NCBI RefSeq assembly: GCF_030272615.1 | Contig: NC_081408.1 | Span: 199,501,341-199,561,340 of the forward strand | Direction of reading: 5' to 3' | Origin: Cryptomeria japonica | Lineage: Eukaryota > Streptophyta > Pinopsida > Cupressales > Cupressaceae | Length of the DNA stretch: 60,000 nucleotides | Shown: piece after piece, positions 23,361-35,095 of the stretch | How positions within the stretch are numbered: position 1 is the stretch's first letter | Layout of the letters: the number at the start of each line of letters is the position of its first letter | Notes under the pieces: model-generated | Database searches by the model: none | The model's input: the letters and a program-made list of their open reading frames with translations, nothing else | Told to the model about the DNA's origin: nothing | Made by a program: the position numbers and the translations under genes

Positions 23361-24251
23361 GATGGTGGGGATGGTGATGGGAGGAGACCTGGACGGAGAG
23401 GAGGTCGATTGAGATTTCATTGAGGACCATTTGGACCGGCTGGCAAGATTTAGAGAGCACATGCTATGGGTGGGAGAGATGTTGGATGAATTGGGAGAGA
23501 TCATGGTAGGGCAGGCATGAGATCACTGAGAGGATTGTCATTGACAAGAGGAAGGGTGACTAGACTGGATGGGGGTTGTAGGAGAGGCATTGATTTTGGA
23601 TAGTTTCAGCAAGATCCTAGGGTTATTGCGGTGCATGGTGGTGATGATGAGGATCCTAAGGATCATGTTCCCCTGATTAGATGATGGGTTCGGAGAGTTA
23701 CTCAGACTGAGATTCCGGCAGTTGGACAGGTTGGTGGTTAGGGAATTGGGGTTCATGTGCCACAACATGATGTATTACAGTAGGTTGCACCAGAGCATTA
23801 TATGCTAGAGAAAATTGCACCAGAGCATGATGTGCCAGAGTAGGATACTATTGACAGTCTGAGAGCACAAATTGATCAGCTTCGAGCACAGGTGCAGACT
23901 CTTATGACTGAGCAGGATAGAGCTGTTAGGAGACAACGGGATACTTAGGGCCTTCTTGATCACATTCAACAGGTTGGATCAGGTACTCTCTCGGTGGATA
24001 CTATTAGAGCATTATTTTGGGCTGGGAAGGAGACTTCCTACTGGTGACAACGATATGAGGAGGCAGTTCAGAGAGCCAGAGAGCATGTAGTTATCATACC
24101 ACCGTGTTGATGGATACTAGCAGTCGTGGGGTTATGGGACCTCCTTAGAGGAGTGGGGATCATGGGAGATAGGCATCTGGAGGATCTTCTCACCCATAGC
24201 CACAGAGTCAGATAGAGTCAGGTGGTAGTGGTACAGGAAAGGCTTGACTTG
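23361..24251 (+). pseudogene. Antisense plant-mobile-domain ORF of C, part 2 (C-terminal tail)
   Basis: Continues the 14258-15505 ORF after E. Reading gives an Asp/Gly stretch, then an Arg/Gly-rich segment with GRRPGRRGGRLRFH (23385-23430), then a helical part with SLRAQIDQLRAQVQTLMTEQ (23857-23916), coiled-coil-like. There are many TAG/TGA stops, most explained by single G-to-A or C-to-T changes. Such basic and coiled-coil tails are not part of the core plant mobile domain. Function unknown; a nucleic-acid-binding tail is a guess. Confidence 0.6.
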
Positions 24252-25695
24252 ATTTATATTTGATGAGGCATTTGTATTGTTTATTTGATATCATTGTATA
24301 CTTGGACTTTTATTGTTTTATGTTGATCTATATGTAGACATGGATTTTGTATGATGATGATTTTTATTATGTTATTCTATTTGATGATGATCTATATGCT
24401 TATATGCTTTGATTATATGGATGTAGTGATTAGATGGATGATGTTATGATCTTTATGCATGTTACTTTATTTGATGATGATGCTTTATATGATGAAATGA
24501 TAAATGCTTTTGTTGATTTTCAATTTGATGATCTTGGATGCAAATGGAAATTTTTTCTAACTCAAATGATATGAATGAAATGATCTATATGAAAATGCAA
24601 ATGAATGATTGATTTTAAGGCTTATGAGGATGCAAATGCAAATGATCTACATGAAATGTTTTTGATTTTTATATGAAGCAATGTTTATGAATCTAAGTGC
24701 AAAGATGCAACTAAATGATCATTAATGGAATGATAATGCAAATAATAATGATGATACACTATATGATGAATGAAATGTATTTATTTAAATGCAAACTAAT
24801 GCAATGATTTAAATGCAAGTAAATGAAATGGATAATGATTAAAAATGAATGCACCTATAATGATCAAATGCAAATTGTTTTTGTTTGTCCAAGTATACTC
24901 AATCTTTATTTATGACCGTTGATTTGTTAATGAAATGATATGCTTATAATGCAACTGACAAATGAATGCTTATAATGTAGACGAATAATGGGCAAATGAA
25001 ATGATCTAAGTAAAAATTGTACTGCCATTCTTCATATGCTATCTTGTAGCAGTGCTTGATTTCATCATTGAGCTTTAAATGTTTCAAGAAGATACAAGAA
25101 ACTTGACAAAAAGATTCAAGAAGACCTGAGTATTGCTTACATGGATTTTGACATAGCAAGTTAATACAAGCAACTTTATATAATGGATCAAGTTGACCTG
25201 AGTATTGCTTGCAGAATAGACAAGGAGTATCTCCTTTCATGCATGACTTGGAACGTCCTCCTTGATCTTTTGCTGATCATATCCTGAGACAAGTTCATAC
25301 CATAGTAAGAGATAAACCACAAACAACAATCAAAGAAAATAATCATGCCCCATCATACCTTCTCTAGTCATGGACATCCTTGAGCTGCATAGAGTACATG
25401 ATTAGCAATAAAATCAAGATATAAACATTGAATCTTGTATGTCATTCACATGTTCTTATGGTCATTAACTGATATAATAATCTTGATGAATGATCTTTGA
25501 TAATCCTTTATTACTTGCTGATCGATTTAGTTGTCTTGATTTTTGTTTCTTTGTTGCTTTTTATCTGTTTCAAAACCCTAGATGTTTTAGGTTTTTCTAA
25601 GTTTTTCAAATGTTTTGGATTTTTAAAGATTCAAAAGATCACCTTAGCAAAAGGAATTAGGATTTTGCCCCCAGTGGAAACAAAAATTTATTATG
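24252..25695. other. C interior downstream of the antisense ORF; no gene recognised
   Basis: 24280-24900 is low-complexity (repeats of GATGATGAT, ATGCAAATGA). 25100-25215 holds a 72-bp-spaced direct repeat of GACCTGAGTATTGCTT; on the minus strand it encodes two similar Cys-containing segments, CKQYSGQLDPLYKVACI and CKQYSGLLESFCQVSCI. 25260-25695 is AT-rich. No known domain. Confidence 0.5.
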
Positions 25696-25711
25696 GATGT
25701 TGTAGCATCAT

Positions 25712-25744
25712 AAATTGTACGCACTTGCTAGGGTGGTACAATTT
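25712..25744. promoter_or_regulatory. LTR-end hairpin of D
   Basis: AAATTGTAC (25712-25720) pairs with GTACAATTT (25736-25744), a 9-bp stem with a loop holding CACTTGC. The F LTRs have a different stem at the same place with the same loop motif: AAATTGC/GCAATTT at 43853-43873, AAAATTGC/GCAATTTT at 50521-50543. The pairing is kept although the bases differ. Confidence 0.75.
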
Positions 25745-26067
25745 CACACGTAGTTTAGCACCCGCCTTGGTGCATTTTGCATTTTTCATTGCATTTCCCC
25801 TTTAGCACTTAATTAATTAAATTAATTAGGTCTAAGGTTCTATTTCATCATATTCCACATCATAAAGTTGGGCCCTTTTCATTAAAGTATGCCCCTTTCA
25901 TTTTATTCCTCCAATACATCATTTAATCAAAAACCCTAATTAGGTCCTATTTTGAACTTGGGGGCTTGATTTCGGGGGTCAAAACATCTTGAAATCACCT
26001 GTAACTTCGGGATTCTCTCTAAAATCATCATATCTAACGGCCCTAAAAAATTGGTGAAAAGTTGTCG

Positions 26068-26097
26068 GGACCATGGCGCCCGGAGTGCACACGGTCC
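26068..26097. repeat. 30-bp palindrome-ended core, D orientation
   Basis: Bounded by GGACC and GGTCC, with GGCGCC before GTGCAC. The second D LTR has it at 29904-29933. The F copies (44738-44767, 45540-45569, 46162-46191, 51391-51420) carry GTGCAC first and GGCGCC/GCGCC second, that is, the reverse complement. Confidence 0.85.
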
Positions 26098-26220
26098 TGG
26101 ACATTTTTCCCAAAATTTTAGGAGCGCGATCCAATCATAAAATAAAGCTTAACCCCAAGAAATTGGCAGGAGATTCAATCTCTAGGTCAGCCAAAAGTTG
26201 AAATTAAGACCTAGGGTTTC

Positions 26221-26230
26221 ATATATAAGA
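26221..26230 (+). promoter_or_regulatory. Putative TATA box in D 5' LTR
   Basis: ATATATAAGA about 520 bp into the LTR, just upstream of a CT-rich stretch; the same site is in the 3' LTR near 30058. Promoter role is inferred from LTR context. Confidence 0.45.
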
Positions 26231-26844
26231 GCTCTCTTTCTTCATTTGAAAGGATCCAATTTTTGGTTTTCAAGGGACCTTCTATGCAACGAAAGAGCAG
26301 ATCTTTGAAGACTTCAACAACATTCAACATCCATCCATCAAGCATAATTCAATTTCATTCATCCATTTAGGGCTTTGAAGACATTGAAGAGCAATAGGGG
26401 ATTACCGACTGAAGATTGGCTTGTACCCCTCCCTTGGGGTTGGGTATGATTTCATGTTGTTTTCATGTCTTTGCATAAGCTTCATTACATTATTTGTATT
26501 CATGCTTTAGATCACTTTGCATCTTGATTTGGAGCATTTACATTATCATTTACAAGCAATTAGGGTTTACTTTCTAGGTTGCTCTAGTTTGCTTACTTGC
26601 ATTTTAGGATCTTGCACACACACAAGGTCTGCACACACATTACTTTTACAATACAACTTGGCTATTCATGGAGGTGGAAATCACCAAAGCGGGGGTTTGA
26701 CTAAGGCAAAACCCTATATAGCTGCCCACCACACCTTTTCAGATATAAGTGCAGGTTTCGGAATTCGGACGACACCGCAAGTTGCAGATCCGACGGAAGC
26801 AGACTGAGACTGAACTTCAGACCAAATTCCAACCCAGAAAGCTA

Positions 26845-27046
26845 GGACAGGGGCATGGGGTGCCCTGGTCCTGCCAGGATAGGGGCACTAAGCACCCTGG
26901 TCCCTAGGACAGGGGCGCTGGGCGCCCTGGTCCTCCTGACAGATAGCAGTTTTCAGCATTTTTAATAGCTTTCCAGGTTGCAAAACAGCAGTTTCCAAAG
27001 TAGTTTCAGGAGCAGAATTAGGACAGTGGCACCCGTGCCCTTGTCC
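26845..27046. repeat. GGAC..GGTCC GC-rich cassettes in D 5' LTR
   Basis: Three 27-bp units at 26845-26871, 26877-26903 and 26907-26933, each beginning GGACAG or GGATAG and ending CCCTGGTCC with a dyad between. A diverged 26-bp relative lies at 27021-27046. The D 3' LTR carries the set at 30681-30707, 30713-30739 and 30743-30769. Related cassettes are in the F LTRs. Confidence 0.85.
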
Positions 27047-27380
27047 CAAACATTTTCACTCAGATTTTGACTTCGGGTACTCATTTGCATTCTTGTCTTG
27101 TCCTTGTGTTTACAACTTTCCATTGTTTAAGTTCAATTCTGCAATCTCGTTATTAGTTCATACTTGCACTTTAGGGTTAGGGATTGAACTTGCATCATTT
27201 TATCTTTCAATTACAACAAAGGAATAGAAACCCTAATAGGTAGCCCATGGCTCTCTCTTCCACAAAAATAAGTAGCCACAATTGTGTGATACCTTTAGGC
27301 TCTTTCGTATTCCACAAATGTGTGATTGAAAGTGACATTAGGGCATGTTTGCTTAGTATCACTTTTTCCCCCACACATTT

Positions 27381-27398
27381 TGGTGAACCCGACGTGAA
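27381..27398 (+). promoter_or_regulatory. D primer binding site
   Basis: TGGTGAACCCGACGTGAA, three bases after the LTR. Identical in F (45140-45158) and not the iMet type. The primer tRNA was not identified. Confidence 0.75.
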
Positions 27399-27711
27399 TT
27401 CCAATCTTCTCTAATTCTGATTTATGTTTTCAAATTTGAGTATTTATGCTATTTCAAATTCAAATTTGTATTTACAAGTTCTAATTTCTTGCAAGATTCA
27501 AAAATCTTGAGGAAATTTTTGCTAAAACCCTAATTTTTCAATTCAAAGTTGAACTTGTGGATAGCTTAATTGGGATCAATAATTTAAAATCTGATTTAGG
27601 AACTCATTTGAATCATAAATTTCATTTTCTAAATCTACATTCTAAGTGCTTGCATTGAACATTTCCTTCTATTTTGCATGTGTTATCATTTGAAAGAGGA
27701 AATTTGTTGTC

Positions 27712-28749
27712 ATGATGCATTCATTTCATAGATGTGATAATGGGTTAGCTTCCCTTGTTTCAATTTTTCCGTCTCCTAAAGAACCTCCCCCCACATATAA
27801 CAACATTTTAGTGCCTAAAAGAGTTTCTACCAATCCCTTTGAGACTCTCCCATGCTCTAAGGATGCAGACTTTAAGAGTGATCTTGACAATTCTCCTAAA
27901 ATGTGCCCTTCCTATTTAGCTATCCTAGAGGAAGAGAATGATATCATAAACACCTTTCTTAATGTTACTTCACCTTCCCTACATGATGCCTCTCTAAGTG
28001 AAAAGGTATTGATGGACATTGACTTATTTTCTCCTAAATTTGGTCCTTCCAATGGGGGCATGTTTGTGCAACAAGAGGTTATGAACACTTCTTTCAAAGA
28101 TCTCCTTCCTAAGCATGAATCTTTGGAGAAATATGTTCATGTTCCTCCTAAAAAACACTCCCTTAATGAGGATCCTTTTGTGCAAGAAGATGACATTATC
28201 CCTACATTTCCTAGTGATGGCATTTCCTTTTCCAACAAAATTCCCACTAGAGATGATGAATTAATGATAAATGCTTACCCTTCTCCTAAAGTTTGTCTTA
28301 CCCATAAGCATCCCTTAGAGAAAGAAGATTAAATAATAAGCAATTTCCTTAATTCTCTCTCCCCTAAAGATAATATTGAACATATTTTTAGGAAAGAGGA
28401 TAATTTTAACACATCTATTGAGGCTCTCCCTCCTAAGGATGAGGAATTAATAAACAATGTTATCTCCTCTCCCGAAATTGACAAAACTTCAAACATTCCT
28501 TTCAACAACCTCACTATTTGGGATGAACCATTAGAAGAAGGTATAGATTATTCTCTACCCCTAGCCAAAGGGGATGAAAACAAGATTGGAAACTCCCTTG
28601 ATAGTTTCTCACCTTCCTTGAATCTCAATCATTCTCCCTCTAAAAATAAAGCATCTCCCTCTCCTCAACTTGGTTCTACTCATAAGGATACCCTAGTTCA
28701 AGGCAAGATGGTTCATATCTCGGAAGCAGAGCACAGACTCTTAGAGTGA
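27712..28749 (+). pseudogene. D internal ORF with recurring [SP]PK motifs
   Basis: Not recognised. An open frame of 206 codons (27712-28332) continues after one TAA to 28749, about 346 codons in all. The protein is acidic and Ser/Pro-rich. It repeats short motifs of the type FPSPKE, NSPKM, FSPKF, LLPKH, VPPKK, PSPKV, LSPKD, LPPKD roughly every 20-40 residues, usually followed by charged residues. No signal peptide, membrane segment or zinc knuckle is evident. It lies 0.33 kb after the PBS, where gag would normally start, but shows no capsid similarity. It could be a degenerate gag-derived linker or a family-specific protein. Confidence 0.55.
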
Positions 28750-29520
28750 GATGTCATGCTTTTGTACTATACATATATAGGTTGTAGCATACTCGAGCAT
28801 AGACTCCTATGAGGTGCTTCTAACCTCCCTTACACACACATGCACGAGGTTGAGTGGAACTAGCGGCATAAGGCTAGACTTTCTCACTCTCCTCCCTTAC
28901 ATGGATCACCTAGACAGACTCTAGGGGCTAGTTTTCCATGTCCTTTTTCCCATGGATCACCTAGACAAGATCTAGGGGCGAGAAGTCCATGTTTCCTCTC
29001 TCACTATTCTTCTCATGGATCACCACTATGTGCATTCATGCTTTTTTCCTTTCTTTTCTTCTCTTTGCATTTTGTTTCCATTTACATCCTTCATCTTGTG
29101 TTAGAGAACTCTCAAATCTTCACACTCTTTGTTGTGTTGGAATTGAGATTTATTCCTCTTTCTTACCAAATGATTCTCCATTAGTTTTTGATCTCATATC
29201 AAATCTTCTTGTGAGCACTTGTCATCAATATTCTTTAACAATTCGAAGTGGTAAACATGATACCCTGTTTCAACTCACTAAAATTAGCAAGCCAAAATAG
29301 GGGGGGGCATATAGCTACCCTCGAATTTTCATCACCTTCCTTAGTAAGAATTAGGTGATTTTGTGATCTAACGTGTGTTTTGTAGGGTGTGGTTCCTAAC
29401 TGTGTACTGCAGATACCGCTAGGGGCTTCGTTCGACAGACTTATGGATATATCCTTTTTCAAATAATGTTTACTTTTCTGTACTTTAGCTTGGATATGCA
29501 CGTAGCGTTCATATGACTGC
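28750..29520 (+). other. D 3' untranslated region
   Basis: Non-coding. A direct repeat built on CATGGATCACCTAGACA followed by CTAGGGGC occurs at about 28900-28935 and 28962-28985, with a third partial copy near 29014. A G-rich tract TAGGGGGGGGCATA (about 29298-29311) resembles one in F at 50196-50207 and may be a second PPT. Confidence 0.6.
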
Positions 29521-29536
29521 TAAAGTGGGGACTAAA
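29521..29536 (+). promoter_or_regulatory. D polypurine tract
   Basis: TAAAGTGGGGACTAAA directly before the 3' LTR; F has TAAAGTGGGGGCTAAA at the same place. Confidence 0.85.
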
Positions 29537-31211
29537 TGTAGCATCATAAATTGTACGCACTTGCTAGGGTGGTACAATTTCACACCTAGTTTAGCACCCG
29601 CCTTGGCGCATTTTGCATTTTGCATTGCATTTCCCCTTTAGCACTTAATTAATTAAATTAATTAGGTCTAAGGTTCTATTTCATCATATTCCACATCATA
29701 AAGTTGGGCCCTTTTCATTAAAGTGTGCCCCTTTCATTTTATTCCTCCAATACATCATTTAATCAAAAACCCTAATTAGGTCCTATTTTGAACTTGGGGG
29801 CTTGATTTCGGGGGTCAAAACATCTCGAAATCACCTGTAACTTTAGGATTCTCTCTAAAATCATCATATCTGATGGCCCTAAAAATTTGGTGAAAAGTTG
29901 TCGCGACCATGGCGCCCGGAGTGCACATGGTCCCAGACATTTTTCCCAAAATTTTAGGAGCGCGATCCAATCATAAAATAAAGCTTAACCCCAAGAAATT
30001 GGTGGGAGATTCAATCTCTAGGTCGGCCAAAAGTTGAAATTAAAACCTAGGGTTTCATATATAAGAGCTCTCTTTCTTCATTTGAAAGGATCCGATTTTT
30101 GGTTTTCAAGGGACCTTCTATGCAGCGAAAGAGCAGATCTTTGAAGACTTCAACAACATTCAACATCTATCCATCAAGCATTCATTAATTTCATTCATCC
30201 ATTTAGGGCTTTGAAGACATTGAAGAGCAATAGGGGATTACCAACTGAAGATTGGCTTGTACCCCTCCCTTGGGGTTGGGTATGATTTCATGTTGTTTTC
30301 ATGTCTTTGCATAAGCTTCATTACATTATTTGTATTCATGCTTTAGATCACTTTGCATCTTGATTTGGAGCATTTACATTATCATTTACAAGCAATTAGG
30401 GTTTACTTTCTAGGTTGCTCTAGTTTGCTTACTTGCATTTTAGGATCTTGCACACACACAAGGTCTGCACACACATTACTTTTACAATACAACTTGGCTA
30501 TTCATGGAGGTGGAAATCACCAAAGCGGGGGTTTGACTAAGGCAAAACCCTATATAGCCGCCCACCACACCTTTTCAGATATATGTGCAGGTTTCGGAAT
30601 TCGGACGACACCGCAAGTTGCAGATCTGATGGAAGCAGACTGAGACTGAACTTCACACCAAATTCCAACCCAGAAAGCTAGGACAGGGGCATGGGGCACC
30701 TTGGTCCTACCAGGACAGGGGCGCTGGGTGCCCTGGTCCTTGGGACAGGGGTGCTGGGCGCCCTGGTCCTCCTGACAGACAGTAGTTTTCAGCATTTTTA
30801 ACAGCTTTTCGGGTTGCAAAACATCAGTTTCCAGAGTAGTTTCAGGAGCAGAATCAGGACAGTGGCGCCCGCGCCCTCATCACGAACATTTTCACTTAGA
30901 TTTTGACTCCGGGTACGCATTTGCATTCTTGTCTTGTCCTTGTGTTTACAGCTTTCCATTGTTTAAGTTCAATTCTGCAATCTCGTTAGTAGTTCATACT
31001 TGCACTTTAGGGTTAGGGATTGAACTTGCATCATTTTATCTTTCAATTACAACAAAGGAATAGAAACCCTAATAGGTAGCCCATGGCTCTCTCTTCCACA
31101 AAAAGAAGTAGCCAATTGTGTGATACCTTTAGACTCTTTCGTATTCCACAAATGTGTGATTGAAAGTGAGATTAGGGCATGTTTGCTTAGTGTCACTTTT
31201 TCCCCCACACA
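29537..31211 (+). repeat. D 3' LTR (1675 bp)
   Basis: Collinear with the 5' LTR, with a few percent difference by eye. Followed by TSD GATGT. Confidence 0.95.
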
Positions 31212-31216
31212 GATGT

Positions 31217-31588
31217 ATGAATTGATCAAGATCCAAACCATGGCAAAATACAAATGTAGATATGGTTGATTTGTAAGACAATGACTAAGACAAGTATGTC
31301 AAAGATTGGTTAACTGTTGGTAAGCTGCATATTTCTTGCTAAATGGTTTAGAGCAATGGATGCGGAAGACAGAATGGATAAGCTAGTGATAGATAGCAAC
31401 GATAGATGCAATAGGATGGAGTGGATAGGTGTGCATAGTGATCTCATAGATGGAGGAAGCGTCTGTTTACCAGGTTTTCACCACCTAAGTTTATTGCATT
31501 TTCTGGATTTTATATACTTTTTTATTGATTTTTTTTTTTTCAAGAGTTTATATGCTTTTTATTGATTTTTTTTTTAGGACTTTATATC
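31217..31588. other. C interior between D and the integrase end; no gene recognised
   Basis: Resumes C after D. Contains two T-runs (about 31530-31545 and 31566-31576). A plus-strand 82-codon frame at 31317 has no recognisable features and is treated as chance. Confidence 0.5.
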
Positions 31589-32701
31589 TCAACCATAGAA
31601 TTTCTTAAGATGGATAGAATTGATAGGCTTTTCAAACCAATCACCCTTAGGGGTGGATAACTTGTATGCTCCTGATCCATATGCTGCTACTATAACAAAA
31701 GGTCCTAGCCAATTGGGTTCAAAATTTCCCTTCTTTTCTTGGTCTTGCTGATTTCTTAGATTCTCCCTTAGAACTATATCTCCAATCTAGAAAATAAGTG
31801 GCTTGACTTTGTGGTTATAGCTTCTTGCCATTCTTTGTTGGTATAATTTCAAATGTTCTATTGCATTTTGGTGACGTTCCTGAATCAGTTCTAATTCTTG
31901 GAGTTGAGAGACTCGTTATTCTTCTTCTGGTATAAGACTGTGCAAGGATACATGTAGAGAAGGTATCTCTACTTCTATAAGTAATATATCTTCTAATCTA
32001 TAGACCAAACAATATGGAGTTTCCCCTGTTGGAGTGTGGACACTAGTTCAGTATGCCCAAAGAGCAAGATTTAGCTGAATGTGCCAGTCTTTTCCAACTT
32101 CATTGACTATTTTCTTCAAAATTTTCAAGATAGTTTTGTTTGGTGCCTCTGCTTGACCATTTCCTTGTGGATAATATAGTGTAGAGAAACTATTTTGGAT
32201 ATGAAACTATTCACATAGCTCTTTCACATCTTGATTTTTGAATGGTCTTCCATCATTAGTGATAATGGTCATAGGAACGCCATAGTGACAGATTATATAA
32301 TTCAAGATGAATGATGATATTTGTTTTCCTGACACTATTTTTAAAGGCACTGCTTCAATCCACTTAGTAAAATATTTAGTAGCAATCAAAATGAACTTAT
32401 GTCCATTAGAAGATGAGGGATTGATCTTTCCTACCAAATCAAGGCCCCACTGTGAAAATGGCCATGATCCCGTCATAGGATATAACTCTTGTGCTGGTGC
32501 ATGGATTAGATTTCCATGGATCTGACATTGTTTACATTTTCTAGCATAGTTGAATGAATCTCTTTCCATAGTAGGCCAAAAGTAACCCATACGAATAAGT
32601 TTCTTAGCTAGGGTTAAACCACTTGAGTGTGTACCACAAATACCTACATGAATGTCATTAAAAACTCTCTCAGATTCATCTTTTTCAAGACATCTCAACA
32701 A
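31589..32701 (-). pseudogene. C integrase
   Basis: Minus strand. The zinc-binding block has GICGTHSSGLTLAKKLIRMG and CKQCQIHGN (32640-32525), fitting HHCC. The core has WGLDLVGKINPSS (first D, about 32440), ITNDGRPFKN (second D, about 32240) and, past a stop at 32207, PQGNGQAEAPNKT (E, about 32150). The C-terminal part shows WLGPFVIVAAYGSGAYKL (about 31680) and ends at 31589 with SIHLKKFYG and a stop, a typical Tat-lineage end without chromodomain. Stops near 32047 and 31790 break it. Integrase would insert the cDNA. Confidence 0.9.
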
Positions 32702-32887
32702 TGTATCATCTAGACCATGCCTATATAGGATATTAACAATAATGGTATAGCAAGAGGACTGATGGATAAAGTTTCTTCATTGACTACAAGATAATTCCAG
32801 AGGAAGGATATGATCTTTCAAATATTGGTAGGTTTGACCGTATAAGGATTCACTGGTTCTTGATATATGGCAAATTCAATAGGTATG

Positions 32888-33330
32888 CTAGGATTGGATG
32901 GTAGGGGTTAAGATATCTTCCACGAGAAATTTGTAATGCCGTTGATTCTCTTTATTTTGCAAGAGAGATTCTATTGTAGCCATCACATTTGATGCTTTAT
33001 TCTCATTTCTGGGAATATGAGTGAATGTGATTTCTTTAAAGTGTCCTTTAAATTCTTCCACTAGCTGTTTGTATGGCATAAGCTTATCATCCTTTGTTTG
33101 ATATTCATCATTTATTTGATTTAAGACAAGTTGTGAATCACCATAGACAAGTAGTTCTTTGACATTCCATTCAATGGCCATTTTAAGCCCTATAGCCAAT
33201 GCTTCATACTTTGCAGTATTATTGGTGCATGGAAATCACAGTCTATATGATTTCAAAATTGTGTGTCCTTGAGGTGTGATGAAAAAATTCCTGCACCTGA
33301 TCCATATTGAGTATAAGAACCATCAAAGTA
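32888..33330 (-). pseudogene. C second RNase H (archaeal-type, aRNH)
   Basis: YFDGSYTQYGSGAGI (about 33325-33280) gives the first catalytic Asp. A frameshift and stop follow near 33250, then KYEALAIGLKMAIEW (Glu), LLVYGDSQLVLNQI (Asp, about 33150) and HIPRNENKASNVMATIESLL (about 33010-32950). This order is that of the extra RNase H found between the standard RNase H and integrase in Tat-lineage elements. It supports the Tat assignment more strongly than any other part. Confidence 0.88.
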
Positions 33331-34926
33331 CAATTCCCAAAAGTTTTTACTTACTGTCAAGATATCTGTATCAGGAAATTTGACGTGCACAGGTATGTTA
33401 TTGTGTAGAGGTGCATCAACTAATTGATCAACGATGACTTGTCCCTTGATAGCTTTCCAGTCAACATATTCTATGTCAAATTCACTCAGTATCATAACCC
33501 ATTTGGCTAATCTCCCTATCAATGTTGACTTGCTCAATAGATATTTGAGAGGATCTATCTTTGCTATTAGTTTTACAAAATGAATCAACATATAATGTTG
33601 CAGCTTCTGGGTTGCAAATACAACTGCTAGACATATCTTTTTAATTGAAGAATAATTTAACTCATAGCCAACAAGCATTTTGCTGATATAATAAACTGCT
33701 CTTTCTTTTCCTTCATCATCATGTTGAGCTAGGAGAGTGCCTAATGATACACTTGTTGCTGAGACATAGAGTAACAATGGTTTCCCCTTGGCTGGGGATA
33801 TCAATACTGGAGGACTCATAAGATACTCTTTTATTTACAAGAAAGCTTCTTCACATTTTATAACCCATTTGAATGGAACATTTTTATGTAGAAGATGGGT
33901 AAATGGAAGACATCTATTAGCTAATTGAGAAACAAATCTCCTGATTGATTGTAACCTGCCTTGCAAAGATCACAATCAACTTATGTTTTTGGGTGACTCC
34001 ATCTCCATGATAGCTTTAACTTTTCTAGGATCTACTTCAATGCCACGAGCTTGTATAATGTATCTAAGGAGTTTTCCAAAGGTTACTCCAAATGCACATT
34101 TCTTTGGATTTAATCTTAATTGATATCTTTCTAGCCTGTCGAAAATCTTGCTTAAAATGTTCAAATGTTCTTTTATTGTGTGAGATTTTGCAAGTATGTC
34201 ATCAAAATAATCTTCCATGAATGTATGCATCATGTCATGAAACTTTATCGTCATAGCCCTTTGATAAGTTGCTCCTCCATTTTTAAGCCCAAATGGCATA
34301 ACATTCGAGCAGTACATTCCCCATGCACAAGTGAAAGTTGTCTTCTCTTGATCTTCAGGTGCGATTCTTATTTGATTATATCCTGAGAAGCCATCCATTA
34401 ATGAAAACATCTCATGGCTTGCTAATAATTCCACTATGATATCAATGTTTGGTAGTGGGAAATCATCTTTTGGACATCCTTTATTCAGATCTCTGAAATC
34501 TATACAGACTCTTATGCTTTTGTCTAGTTTTGATACTGGTACAATACTTGAGACCCATTCTGGATAAGCAACTGATCTTATGAAACCCACTTCTAATAGT
34601 TTCTTGAGCTCGGTTTTGACAAGGAGAGAAATATGCAAATGCATCTTTCTTAGCTTTTGCTTAACAGGTTTTTCTTTTAAATCCACATTAAGATGATACA
34701 TGATAAGATTTGGGTTAAGTCCTAGCATATCTGCATAAGACCAAGCAAAATTTATTTGTCTTTGCTGAAAGAATTCCATGTACTCTTTCCTCTCTCTCTC
34801 TGATAATGAGGCAACAAAATGAAGTATTTTAGGATTTTTTGATGTATTAATGTTTACTACTTCTGTTGGTTCTATCAAGATAGCAAATCTCTCTTGAAAA
34901 TGTAGGAAAAATGTCAAACTTTCCAT
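33331..34926 (-). pseudogene. C reverse transcriptase and first RNase H
   Basis: RT open frame 34926-33976: VSSIVPVSKLDKSIRVCIDF, LNKGCPKDDFPLPNID, FSLMDGFSGYNQIRIAPED, TFTCAWGMYCSNVMPFGLKN. The catalytic block reads YFDDIL (about 34208-34191), a conservative change from YVDDIL. Thumb and connection follow; the frame is broken at 33975-33820. RNase H (33819-33331): LLLYVSATSVSLGTLLAQHD (usually YLAVS..AVSAVLV), AVYYISKMLVGYELNYSSIKK and a degraded end. The N-terminal flank LNINTS..ASLSERERKEYMEFF is usual for Tat. Confidence 0.9.
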
Positions 34927-35095
34927 CTTCTGACTCTTCTAGGGGGTTTTCACCATCAGATACACTCTTTGTTTTCTCTTTTGATTGATCTAATGTTGCC
35001 ATGAAATGATTTTCAACAATAGGTCTCTTTCCTTTTTTTATTTCACTTTTGTGACTGGAAAGTTTGGCATTCTCCTGATTACGAGAAACATCACT

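Larger units (their letters stand above)
25701..27377 (+). repeat. D 5' LTR (1677 bp)
   Basis: Begins TGTAGCATCA and ends CCCCCACACA. Contains a hairpin at 25712-25744, the 30-bp palindromic core at 26068-26097, a TATA-like site at 26221-26230 and the GGAC..GGTCC cassettes at 26845-26933 and 27021-27046. Confidence 0.95.
25701..31211 (+). mobile_element. Element D: polymerase-less LTR element inserted in C
   Basis: 5511 bp, plus strand. LTRs 25701-27377 and 29537-31211 (1677 and 1675 bp), perfect TSD GATGT (25696-25700, 31212-31216), PBS 27381-27398, PPT 29521-29536. The interior is only 2.16 kb with one uncharacterised ORF; no gag, protease, RT or integrase. It shares the TGTAGCATC start, LTR-end hairpin, PBS, PPT and GC-rich cassettes with F, so the two probably belong to one non-autonomous lineage moved by a Tat-type partner (inference). 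Confidence 0.93.

Noticed and set aside
26517-26807. 96-codon ORF present twice (also 30353-30643)
   Set aside because: Duplicated only because it lies in both LTRs of D; start and end have no gene context.
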